A stretch of 5,273 nt of DNA from Pseudomonadota bacterium (GTDB taxonomy: Bacteria > Pseudomonadota > Gammaproteobacteria > Burkholderiales > Thiobacillaceae). The translations under genes and the position numbers were made by a program. The stretch lies in the NCBI GenBank assembly GCA_021802595.1, contig JAJZRT010000320.1, forward strand, positions 1 to 5,273, in the 5' to 3' direction. The notes under the pieces are model-generated. The model saw only the letters and a program-made list of their open reading frames with translations. It did no database searches and was not told the DNA's origin. This document shows positions 1-5,273 of this stretch, in pieces. How positions within the stretch are numbered: the stretch's first letter is position 1; the number at the start of each line of letters is the position of its first letter.

Positions 1-516
1 GAAGACGTCCTCCACCGACTGCTCGAGGCCACGCACGAACCAAACGTCCGTATGCGCCGGGCCGATCCGTGCCTTGCCCAGATTCCACAGGATGCCGTTG
101 ATCGTGGGCGCATCGATCTCTTTTCGCAGGGCTTGTGGGATCGCGAGCAGTTCGGCGACGGTGCCAAGAAACGCAGCAGGTCTAACGGCATAGACCCCTG
201 CCTCCGCGGCCGCGACATACTTCAGCCGGAAGGTTTCCGGGCATCGATACCGGTACCGGGAGGGATCGTCGTCTTCTTCGAGATCGACGGAAACGCGCTC
301 ATCGCCGCAGGGCGCGGGAAAGGAACCGGCATAGCCGACGCAATCGACCCATCCCTCCATCGCATCGGGCGCCAGGGACGTCATGCGCGCGGCAGCCCAG
401 CCCGGAACGCCGCAAATGCGCTGCCCTTCGATGTCTACGAGCGGCTGGCGGGAGCGCTCGAACAGATCGGTCAGTTCAAGCAGCGACTTCGTCGACAGGG
501 GCTTCGACGACAACAC
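1..516 (-). CDS. Unrecognised protein, second gene of minus-strand pair; C-terminus beyond left edge
   Basis: An open frame on the minus strand runs through the left edge without a stop, so only the first 172 codons are visible. The likely start is GTG at 514-516, or TTG at 511-513 one codon later. AAGGAG at 521-526 sits 4 nt from the GTG and 7 nt from the TTG, so TTG is at least as plausible. The start lies inside the end of the upstream 409-codon gene in a different frame, which suggests translational coupling. The visible part is soluble-looking, with no signal peptide or membrane segment. It has four cysteines (C35, C59, C70, C92), an acidic run around residues 78-84 (DLEEDDD) just before RYRYRCPE, then a helical-looking stretch around 115-150. 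I do not recognise the family. The GC-biased codon pattern and the placed ribosome site support a real gene; the function is unknown. Confidence 0.72.
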   Translation of the reverse strand, partial: MLSSKPLSTKSLLELTDLFERSRQPLVDIEGQRICGVPGWAAARMTSLAPDAMEGWVDCVGYAGSFPAPCGDERVSVDLEEDDDPSRYRYRCPETFRLKYVAAAEAGVYAVRPAAFLGTVAELLAIPQALRKEIDAPTINGILWNLGKARIGPAHTDVWFVRGLEQSVEDVF

Positions 517-1705
517 CGATCTCCTTGATCAGCTTCCATTTGGCAAGCAGCCGGTCGCACAGGGCGCGATCCTTCTCCCGCTTGGTCTTGATGTTGCACT
601 TGTTGTCGTCGCGCAGGATGACCGAGATCGTTCGCGCCCGTTCCCTGCCGACCTTCTTCAGGCGGATCGAGAGCCTGGCGTAGTTCAGATGGTGGTGGCG
701 GAAATCGAACGACGGGCCGACCAGCGATTTGGCTGCCGCATGGATTCCGTCCGGATCCTTGGCTCCGACCTTGACGACGAGCGAGCGGCTGCCCGCATCG
801 GAATAGCCAAGCTCGGCCACCATCACAGAGCTAACGTTCTCACCCGACAGGTCGAAGTGGCGGGGGGCCGCGAGACTCTGGTAGTCGTACTGCTTGAGCG
901 GAATCTTCTCTCCCGAGAACGGAGACTGCAGCAGGCAATCGGCGGCGATGCGGGCCAGTGCCTCACGGCCGTCGGTCTCCTTCGACAGCACCTCTAGATG
1001 GCCGTTGGCCGGCTCGTAGGTGATGTGCGAGGACACCGCGCGGATCACCTCCTGGGCCACCAGTTCGCTGGCCTGCACACAGTCGATGATCTCCGGCGGT
1101 CGATTGTGGTGGACGCTGATCTGGTAGAGGTCGACGTCGTCACCGGTCTGCGTGTTCGGGCGCAGGCGTTTGAAGATCTGAACGGCGACATCGTCCTTGG
1201 CGCAACCCAGCTGCTGGGCGACGCTCTCGTGGAAAGACGCCTTCGCCTTCTCGTCGGCGGCCATGGTGAGGTTCGTCGGGGCGACGAAGCCCGAATAGCA
1301 CGAAACGCTTTGCCGGAATACATCGGCCTGCCGGGCATCCAATGCCTCCTTGAAAATTACTTCGGCATTGCCGTACAGCCACAGGGCCCGCTCGTACTGG
1401 TCGCGCAAAGCGTCGAAGGCGGCCCGATCCTCATCGTCGAAGATGTCGGCCCGGAATCCGTCGACCACATCCTGGCCCGCCCCGTCGGTCAGCAGGATGA
1501 TTTTCTCGGCGACCTCCTCGATCTTCTGCCGTTCCGATACAGGCAAGGCAGCCAGCACCGCTGCCATCGCCTCGCGCTGCTCGGTCTTCGTCTGCTTCTT
1601 TTCGGGGGCCGGCATGGCGACCCCGAATTCATCCGCCATGAAGGCGCGGAACAGCTCGGGCTTAAGGTGCCCGAGCAGCTTGGCCAGGTTCTCAGCATCA
1701 TTCAT
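476..1705 (-). CDS. Conserved-looking hypothetical protein of 409 residues, function unknown
   Basis: The gene is complete: ATG at 1703-1705 and TGA at 476-478. A purine-rich GGGAGGAAGA site (1714-1723) lies 8-12 nt upstream, which fixes this start. The protein is soluble, with no signal peptide or membrane helices. Residues about 1-130 look helical and charged (for example PEKKQTKTEQREAM at 34-47), and a mixed alpha/beta region rich in short strands follows. The C-terminus is basic (LRDDNKCNIKTKREKDRALC) before a short acidic tail. Recognisable but unassigned patches are YQISVHHNRPPEIID in the middle and FDFRHHHLNYARLSIRLKK near the end. No Walker, HTH, nuclease or protease signature was found by eye. 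It is the first gene of a minus-strand unit with the overlapping edge gene, and is divergent from the metal operon. A role in an accessory or defence-type module is possible but unsupported. Confidence 0.8.
   Translation of the reverse strand: MNDAENLAKLLGHLKPELFRAFMADEFGVAMPAPEKKQTKTEQREAMAAVLAALPVSERQKIEEVAEKIILLTDGAGQDVVDGFRADIFDDEDRAAFDALRDQYERALWLYGNAEVIFKEALDARQADVFRQSVSCYSGFVAPTNLTMAADEKAKASFHESVAQQLGCAKDDVAVQIFKRLRPNTQTGDDVDLYQISVHHNRPPEIIDCVQASELVAQEVIRAVSSHITYEPANGHLEVLSKETDGREALARIAADCLLQSPFSGEKIPLKQYDYQSLAAPRHFDLSGENVSSVMVAELGYSDAGSRSLVVKVGAKDPDGIHAAAKSLVGPSFDFRHHHLNYARLSIRLKKVGRERARTISVILRDDNKCNIKTKREKDRALCDRLLAKWKLIKEIGVVVEAPVDEVAA
521..526 (-). promoter_or_regulatory. Ribosome binding site AAGGAG inside the upstream gene
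   Basis: On the minus strand AAGGAG is followed by ATCG and then GTG TTG. It lies within the last codons of the 409-codon gene. It is the main evidence that the edge gene starts here rather than at a downstream ATG (codon 45 of the frame). Confidence 0.6.
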
Positions 1706-1713
1706 CTAAATCG

Positions 1714-1723
1714 TCTTCCTCCC
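1714..1723 (-). promoter_or_regulatory. Ribosome binding site of the 409-codon gene
   Basis: GGGAGGAAGA on the minus strand ends 8 nt before the ATG at 1705. It supports the assigned start. The leader between this site and the proposed promoter is about 100 nt and holds no gene or clear hairpin. Confidence 0.55.
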
Positions 1724-1822
1724 TTATTGATCATGTTCTCCGACGGGCATCATGTGCCTATTTTCCTGACCGGAGCCTGCCGCAAACAAGCTGCCCCGGC
1801 TCGATCCTAATCTCACAACGAG

Positions 1823-1853
1823 TTGCATTATCTCGCATGGTTGCACTATCATG
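1823..1853 (+). promoter_or_regulatory. Possible promoter for the arsR-type operon, implying a leaderless transcript
   Basis: TTGCAT (1823-1828) and TATCAT (1848-1853) are spaced by 19 bp. Transcription would begin near 1859-1861, at the regulator's own ATG. That agrees with the absence of any Shine-Dalgarno sequence before that ATG. The -35 is weak and the spacer long, so this is a tentative call. Confidence 0.3.
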
Positions 1854-1856
1854 CAA
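1827..1856 (-). promoter_or_regulatory. Possible sigma70-type promoter for the minus-strand genes
   Basis: Reading the minus strand, TTGCAT (1851-1856) and GATAAT (1827-1832) are separated by 18 bp. The -10 matches TATAAT at five of six positions, but the -35 is weak (three of six). It overlaps the palindrome, so a regulator bound there would affect both directions. This is inferred from consensus only. Confidence 0.3.
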
Positions 1857-1862
1857 CCATGC
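1835..1862. promoter_or_regulatory. Perfect inverted repeat, likely operator of the ArsR-type repressor
   Basis: The left arm GCATGGTTGCA (1835-1845) and right arm TGCAACCATGC (1852-1862) are exact reverse complements separated by CTATCA. The element covers the regulator's ATG (1859-1861), the proposed plus-strand -10, and part of the proposed minus-strand promoter. ArsR/SmtB repressors bind imperfect dyads overlapping their own promoters, so autoregulation through this site is the simplest reading. In an RNA that started further upstream it could also fold into a hairpin masking the start codon. Confidence 0.65.
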
Positions 1863-2263
1863 ATGCGATCAACGTAAAACCACAGGAAATCTTTCAGGCG
1901 CTTGCCGACCCGACCCGGATCCGCATCGTCCGTCTGCTGGCCGAGACCGGCGAGGAGGCTTGCCTCTGCGAGCTGGTGGACAGCTTGTTGGAGCCTCAAT
2001 ACAAGCTGTCGCGCCATATGAAGGCCTTGCGACAGGCGGGACTACTCTCGGCGGAGAAGGACGGGCGCTGGGTGTATCACCGCCTCGTGCGCGGCGTGCG
2101 TTATCTGGAACTGGCCTACGACATGCTGCGCGCGCTGCCGGACGCGGATGGGCGCTTCGCCCAAGACCTGCACCACTTCCGGCAGCGGATGTGCCTGCGT
2201 GAAGGCGGGCGCTGCCGGGTCGGCATCCAGACCGCATCGCTTTCGACGGCGGAGGGCGAGTGA
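1859..2263 (+). CDS. ArsR/SmtB-family metal-responsive transcriptional repressor
   Basis: The 134-residue product is a typical small winged-helix repressor. The pattern FQALADPTRIRIVRLL (12-27) is the family's opening helix. EACLCEL (33-39) aligns with the ELCVCDL metal box of ArsR, giving C35 and C37 as probable ligands. KLSRHMKALRQAGLL (49-63) is the recognition helix, and KDGRWVYHRL (67-76) the wing. A C-terminal extension carries C112 and C119. The frame is open from TTG at 1823, but ATG 1859 is preferred because the family similarity begins soon after it; no Shine-Dalgarno precedes either. Its TGA overlaps the ATPase ATG. By family knowledge, metal binding releases the dimer from DNA. 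The inducer here is unknown: the C-x-C box favours As(III), Sb(III), Cd or Pb. Confidence 0.92.
   Translation: MHAINVKPQEIFQALADPTRIRIVRLLAETGEEACLCELVDSLLEPQYKLSRHMKALRQAGLLSAEKDGRWVYHRLVRGVRYLELAYDMLRALPDADGRFAQDLHHFRQRMCLREGGRCRVGIQTASLSTAEGE
2251..2255 (+). promoter_or_regulatory. Ribosome binding site GGAGG deciding the ATPase start
   Basis: GGAGG near the end of the repressor gene is 7 nt from ATG 2263 and only 4 nt from the in-frame GTG 2260. This favours the ATG, which overlaps the repressor stop as TGATG. Confidence 0.6.
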
Positions 2264-4170
2264 TGGGCTGCAGCTGCGCCGCCAATGCCCCGATGGTCAT
2301 GCCGCGACCCTGGCGCAACGCCAAGGTCGTCACCTCCGTCTGCTCCGGACTGCTGCTTTTGTTCGGTTTCGTCGGCGGCTACCTCGGCCTGCGCAACGAG
2401 CTGCAGACCGCTTTCTATGTCATGTCCGTGCTCGTCGGCGGCTACTATTTCGGCCGCGAGGCGCTGGAGGAGCTGGTCAAGGAAAGGGAGATCGGCATCG
2501 AGCTGCTCATGTCTACCGCCGCGATCGTCGCCGGGGTGATGGGCCAGTGGGCGGAAGCCGCGACGCTGGTGTTTCTCTATTCCATCTCCGAGGCGGCGGA
2601 AGGCTACACGGCCGAGCGCGCGCGGCACGCGATCCGCGCCCTCATGGATCTGGCCCCCAAGACCGCCCTGGTGCGGCGTGGCGATCAGGAAACCCGGATT
2701 CCGGTGGAGCAACTCCGGGTGGGCGATGTCTTCATCGTGCTGCCCGGCGAGTCGGTCGCCACCGACGGCGAAGTGATCGACGGCCATTCCAGCGTGAACC
2801 AGGCCCCGGTCACCGGCGAATCCGTGCCGGTGGAGAAGCTGCCGGGCGGCAAGGTGTTCGCCGCCACCATCAACGGCGAGGGCGCGCTCACGGTGCGTGC
2901 CACCAAGACTTTCGCCGACAACACGCTGTCCCGCATCATCCATCTGGTGGAAGAAGCGCAGGCGAGCAAGGGGCGCAGCCAGCGCTTCATCGAGCGCTTC
3001 GGCAAACGCTACAGCCCCGCCGTGCTGGGCGCGGGCATCCTCATCGGCCTGCTGCCGCCGCTGTTCGGGCTGCCGTGGGAGGACTGGATCACCCGCGCCA
3101 CGGTGTTCGTCGTCGCCGCCGCCCCCTGCGCGCTGGTGATCTCCATCCCCATCACGCTGGTCGCCGCCATCGGCACCGCCGGCCGCAATGGATTGCTGGT
3201 CAAGGGCGGCGTGCACCTGGAGAACCTCGCCAAGGTGCGCGTGGTGGCCCTGGACAAGACCGGTACGCTCACCCTGGGCCGGCCGCAGGTCACGGACGTG
3301 GTCCCGCTGGACGGGAAGAGCGCGCGCGAAGTGCTGGCGGCGGCCGCGGCCCTCGAATCGCGCTCGCAGCATCCCTTGGCGCAGGCCGTGCTGGAGCGGG
3401 CCAAAAGCGAGGGCATCGCGCTCAGCCCGGCGCAGGATTTCCAGTCCCTCACCGGCGCGGGCGCCAAGGGATTGGTCGAAGGCGTCGAGTGCTTCGTGGG
3501 CAACCCGCGGCTGTTCGAGGGGCTGGGGGTTGCCGTGGCCGCCACGACGCCCCGGATCGAGGCCTTGCAGCGCGAAGGCAAGACCGTGGTGCTGGTCGGC
3601 ACCGCCCAGGCCATCCATGGATTGATCGCCATCGCCGACCCGCTGCGACCCGAGGCGGCCCGGGCGATCGCCGATCTCAAGCGCGCCGGCATCGAACGGG
3701 TGGTCATGCTGACCGGCGACAACCCGCTGGCTGCGGAGGCGATTGCCCGGCAGGTGGGCGTCGACGAGGTCTTCGCCGAGCTTTCCCCGGAGGACAAGAC
3801 GCGCAAGGTCGCCGAACTGGAGGCGCGCCACGGCAAGGTGGTGATGATCGGCGACGGCGTGAACGATGCGCCCGCGTTGGCTGCGGCCCATGTGGGCGTC
3901 GCCATGGGCGCGGCGGGCACCGATGTGGCCCTGGAGACTGCGGATGTGGCCTTGATGTCCGACAACCTCGCGCGGCTGCCCTATCTGATCTCATTCAGCC
4001 GCCGTACCTGGCAGGTGATCCGGCAGAACCTCGCACTGTCCGCAGTGGTGATCGGCGCTCTGATCGCGGGCGCGGTGGGCGGCTATTTCACCCTGCCGGT
4101 CGCGGTGCTGGCCCACGAGATCAGTGAGTTCGTGGTGATCGCAAGCGGGCTGCGGATGCTCAAGACATGA
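2263..4170 (+). CDS. P1B-type heavy-metal-translocating ATPase lacking an HMA domain, APC motif
   Basis: This 635-residue inner-membrane pump uses ATP to move a metal ion out of the cytoplasm. Visible core motifs are TGES (184-187, actuator), DKTGT (331-335, D331 phosphorylated), HP (370-371, nucleotide site of the P1B class), TGDN (484-487) and GDGVNDAP (530-537). Four hydrophobic segments precede TGES (about 22-43, 47-65, 78-95 and 97-112), two precede DKTGT (about 248-272 and 277-305), and two follow the GDGVNDAP loop (about 585-630). That is the P1B eight-helix plan. There is no N-terminal HMA domain, only a short tail with C3-S-C5. The transport helix carries APC (287-289) rather than CPC or SPC, and the final helix has HEISEF (618-623), whose HE recalls the HEGG motif of SPC-type pumps but lacks the glycines. 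The metal therefore cannot be assigned from known subtype rules. It is coupled to the repressor gene. Confidence 0.93.
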   Translation: MGCSCAANAPMVMPRPWRNAKVVTSVCSGLLLLFGFVGGYLGLRNELQTAFYVMSVLVGGYYFGREALEELVKEREIGIELLMSTAAIVAGVMGQWAEAATLVFLYSISEAAEGYTAERARHAIRALMDLAPKTALVRRGDQETRIPVEQLRVGDVFIVLPGESVATDGEVIDGHSSVNQAPVTGESVPVEKLPGGKVFAATINGEGALTVRATKTFADNTLSRIIHLVEEAQASKGRSQRFIERFGKRYSPAVLGAGILIGLLPPLFGLPWEDWITRATVFVVAAAPCALVISIPITLVAAIGTAGRNGLLVKGGVHLENLAKVRVVALDKTGTLTLGRPQVTDVVPLDGKSAREVLAAAAALESRSQHPLAQAVLERAKSEGIALSPAQDFQSLTGAGAKGLVEGVECFVGNPRLFEGLGVAVAATTPRIEALQREGKTVVLVGTAQAIHGLIAIADPLRPEAARAIADLKRAGIERVVMLTGDNPLAAEAIARQVGVDEVFAELSPEDKTRKVAELEARHGKVVMIGDGVNDAPALAAAHVGVAMGAAGTDVALETADVALMSDNLARLPYLISFSRRTWQVIRQNLALSAVVIGALIAGAVGGYFTLPVAVLAHEISEFVVIASGLRMLKT

Positions 4171-4210
4171 CAACCTATACTCAACGAAACCCAATGAAAG
4201 GAACGGCAAC

Positions 4211-4819
4211 ATGAATACCAAGTACGGCTTTGGCAAGGCGGTAGAGGCTTCTTTCGACACCGCGATTGAAAAGGTGACGCAGGAACTGCAAAAGGAAGGC
4301 TTCGGGGTGCTTACCGACATCGACGTGGCGGCCACCCTAAAAAAGAAGCTCAACCAGGACATGCCGCCCTACCGGATTCTCGGGGCATGCAATCCGCCCC
4401 TGGCCCATCGCGCATTGACGGCGGAGCCTTCCATCGGACTGCTGCTGCCCTGCAACGTCGTGGTGCGGCAGGACGAAGCCGGCACCGTCCATGTGGAATT
4501 CATGGACCCGAACGCGGTGCTGGAACTGGTGAACAAGCCCGAGATCACTGCGCTGGCGGGCGAGGTCAGGCAGCGGCTGGAACGGGTGTCCGTCGCGCTA
4601 GGCGGGTCTGAAGAAGCACCCGGCGCGCAAGCCGACGAGATCGAGGCGAAGGTGAAGGCGCGCACGCAGCAGATGCAGGCGAGCATGGAAAATATCCATC
4701 AGGCCCAGGATCCCCGTGAGCGGCAGCGGCTTATGCGGGAACACATGCAGCAAATGCGCGAGACCATGCGCATGATGGGTGGCGAGACGCACGGCAAATG
4801 CATGTGTTGCGGCCGTTGA
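4211..4819 (+). CDS. DUF302 protein with Met-striped helix and CMCC tail
   Basis: The 202-residue cytoplasmic protein has no signal peptide. AAAGGAA (4197-4203) lies 7 nt before the ATG, and the gap after the ATPase is 40 nt with no terminator. Residues about 5-125 fit DUF302 (PF03625): KEGFGVLTDIDV (28-39), YRILGACNPPLA (54-65) and IGLLLPCNVVV (75-85), with C60 and C81. DUF302 has no established biochemical activity. After a Gly/Pro/Ala linker (131-140), a charged helical region starts near 142. M175, M179, M182 and M186 fall on one helical face, followed by M188-M189, a possible H194, and the tail C197-M-C199-C200. This tail looks like a soft-metal site. I infer a metal-binding or metal-handling partner of the ATPase. 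The extension goes beyond the usual length of a lone DUF302 protein. Confidence 0.85.
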   Translation: MNTKYGFGKAVEASFDTAIEKVTQELQKEGFGVLTDIDVAATLKKKLNQDMPPYRILGACNPPLAHRALTAEPSIGLLLPCNVVVRQDEAGTVHVEFMDPNAVLELVNKPEITALAGEVRQRLERVSVALGGSEEAPGAQADEIEAKVKARTQQMQASMENIHQAQDPRERQRLMREHMQQMRETMRMMGGETHGKCMCCGR

Positions 4820-4820
4820 C

Positions 4821-4827
4821 GGTGGAG
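4821..4827 (+). promoter_or_regulatory. Ribosome binding site choosing the start of the small redox protein
   Basis: GGTGGAG sits 6 nt before ATG 4834. The frame is also open from ATG 4798, but that would overlap the DUF302 gene and add 12 residues unlike a thioredoxin-fold start. Confidence 0.55.
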
Positions 4828-4833
4828 ATCGTC

Positions 4834-5070
4834 ATGGACATCAAGCTGCTTACTACCCGGACATGCCATTGCAGCAACATCGAGCAGGAGTTGCGGGATC
4901 TGGGTCTCGTATATGAGTGCTGCTACGCCGAAGAGCATCCGGAACTCGTGGAGCGTTTCCAGATTCGTCATTGCCCTGTGCTGATCATTGACGAGGTGCG
5001 CGTCATTCCCGTGGATGGCCTGATGGAGGGACAGATCAGAGCCTTGCTGACAACAGGAGATAAATTATGA
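4834..5070 (+). CDS. Small thioredoxin/glutaredoxin-fold protein with C-H-C site
   Basis: The 78-residue product has the layout of a minimal thioredoxin fold: strand MDIKLLTT, active-site TRTCHCSN (8-15), helix to residue 24, strand VYECCY, helix ELVERF, then IRHCPVLIID (44-53) with P48 as the expected cis-proline, and a final strand and helix. The active site is C11-H-C13 instead of C-x-x-C. A cysteine (C47) precedes the cis-proline, and C29-C30 are adjacent. In this fold the residue before the cis-proline packs near the active site, so C11, C13 and C47 could be close together. A thiol-disulphide role or metal binding are both possible; I infer support for the metal operon. The stop overlaps the next gene's ATG (ATGA). 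Confidence 0.82.
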   Translation: MDIKLLTTRTCHCSNIEQELRDLGLVYECCYAEEHPELVERFQIRHCPVLIIDEVRVIPVDGLMEGQIRALLTTGDKL

Positions 5071-5273
5071 AATGCCCGGTATGTACAGAAGTGAATCTGG
5101 TGATGACCGAGCGTCAGGGAATCGAGATCGACTACTGCCCCGAATGCCGCGGCGTGTGGCTGGATCGCGGCGAGCTGGACAAGTTCATCGAGCACGCGGA
5201 GCGCCAGGCCGGCAACCCCGAGCGGCAAGAGCGCCATTACCATGATGACGAGTACCGGGGCAAGCCGCGCAAG
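5067..5273 (+). CDS. zf-TFIIB-like zinc-ribbon protein, 3' end beyond window
   Basis: AGGAGA (5055-5060) lies 6 nt before ATG 5067, which overlaps the preceding stop. The visible 69 codons are open to the right edge. The start MKCPVC and the later YCPECRGVWLDRGELDKF (23-40) match the zf-TFIIB pattern (PF13453): two C-P-x-C knuckles (C3, C6, C24, C27) expected to hold one zinc, then the typical G-x-WLD-x-GEL. A charged stretch with HYHDDEYRGKPRK follows, as in small bacterial members that end shortly after such a basic run, so little is probably missing. These proteins lack a defined bacterial function. Here it is the fourth gene after the repressor in one transcription unit, and could store or sense zinc or a related metal. 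Confidence 0.85.
   Translation, partial: MKCPVCTEVNLVMTERQGIEIDYCPECRGVWLDRGELDKFIEHAERQAGNPERQERHYHDDEYRGKPRK

Larger units (their letters stand above)
1822..1857. repeat. Two tandem imperfect 18-bp direct repeats
   Basis: The units are 1822-1839 and 1840-1857, both beginning GTTGCA; 14 of 18 positions agree, with a shared core of GTTGCA, TATC and GCA. They abut without a spacer and sit immediately before the regulator's start codon. The second unit lies wholly within the palindrome. The arrangement could give two neighbouring half-sites or overlapping operators for a dimeric repressor. Confidence 0.6.

Noticed and set aside
52..528. Plus-strand 158-codon frame at the left edge
   Set aside because: It has no convincing ribosome site and is antisense to the open minus-strand edge gene, which has AAGGAG and a coupled start.
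1773..1802. Weak GAGCC/GGCTC inverted repeat as a terminator in the intergenic region
   Set aside because: The arms are only 5 bp, the loop is 20 nt, and no T-run follows. The flanking genes diverge, so no terminator is expected there.
383..1810. Long plus-strand open frames (383-997 and 998-1810) opposite the 409-codon gene
   Set aside because: They have low-complexity, family-less translations and mirror the minus-strand gene, as expected in GC-rich DNA. The minus-strand frame has a proper ribosome site and a continuous protein.
2116..3891. A 591-codon minus-strand frame and a 659-codon plus-strand frame (2148-4127) across the ATPase
   Set aside because: The same DNA encodes an ATPase with every catalytic motif in order. 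The other frames give Arg/Gly/Ala/His-rich sequence without domains and are GC-driven shadows.
4171..4210. Possible promoter or terminator in the 40-nt gap after the ATPase gene
   Set aside because: I see no hairpin and no -35/-10 pair, only the ribosome site of the DUF302 gene.

Overview
The window is GC-rich DNA, most likely from a member of the Pseudomonadota (beta- or gammaproteobacterial in flavour). This is judged from GC-biased codon third positions, tightly overlapping genes with good Shine-Dalgarno sites, and the type of metal-resistance operon. The species cannot be named from the sequence. It holds two divergent gene blocks around a roughly 150-bp control region.

Left block (minus strand, about 1-1705): a 409-codon gene of unrecognised function, followed by a second gene that runs off the left edge (172 codons visible). 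The second gene starts about 40 nt inside the first, in another frame, behind its own AAGGAG site, so the two are probably translationally coupled. Neither product has a motif I recognise. They look like a two-gene (or longer) accessory module.

Control region (about 1706-1862): it carries a perfect 11-bp inverted repeat with a 6-bp spacer (1835-1862) that covers the start codon of the ArsR-type regulator. The repeat also overlaps an 18-bp imperfect tandem repeat (1822-1857) and possible promoters on both strands. This is the best operator candidate in the window.

Right block (plus strand, 1859 to the right edge): a compact operon encoding (1) an ArsR/SmtB-family repressor with a C-x-C metal box, (2) a P1B-type heavy-metal ATPase without an HMA domain, with APC in place of the usual CPC/SPC motif and an unusual last membrane helix, (3) a DUF302 protein with an added Met-striped helix and a Cys-Met-Cys-Cys tail, (4) a 78-residue thioredoxin/glutaredoxin-fold protein with Cys-His-Cys and a cysteine before the cis-proline, and (5) a zinc-ribbon (zf-TFIIB-like) protein cut by the right edge. 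Junctions are overlapping or short, with no terminator visible.

Working model (inference): the repressor senses a thiophilic metal ion and releases the operon. The ATPase expels the ion across the inner membrane, and the small Cys/Met-rich cytoplasmic proteins bind, reduce or hand over the metal in place of the missing N-terminal metal-binding domain. The metal is not determined by the sequence. The repressor box resembles As/Sb/Cd/Pb sensors, while the Met stripe and CMCC tail suggest Cu(I)/Ag(I) or another soft metal.
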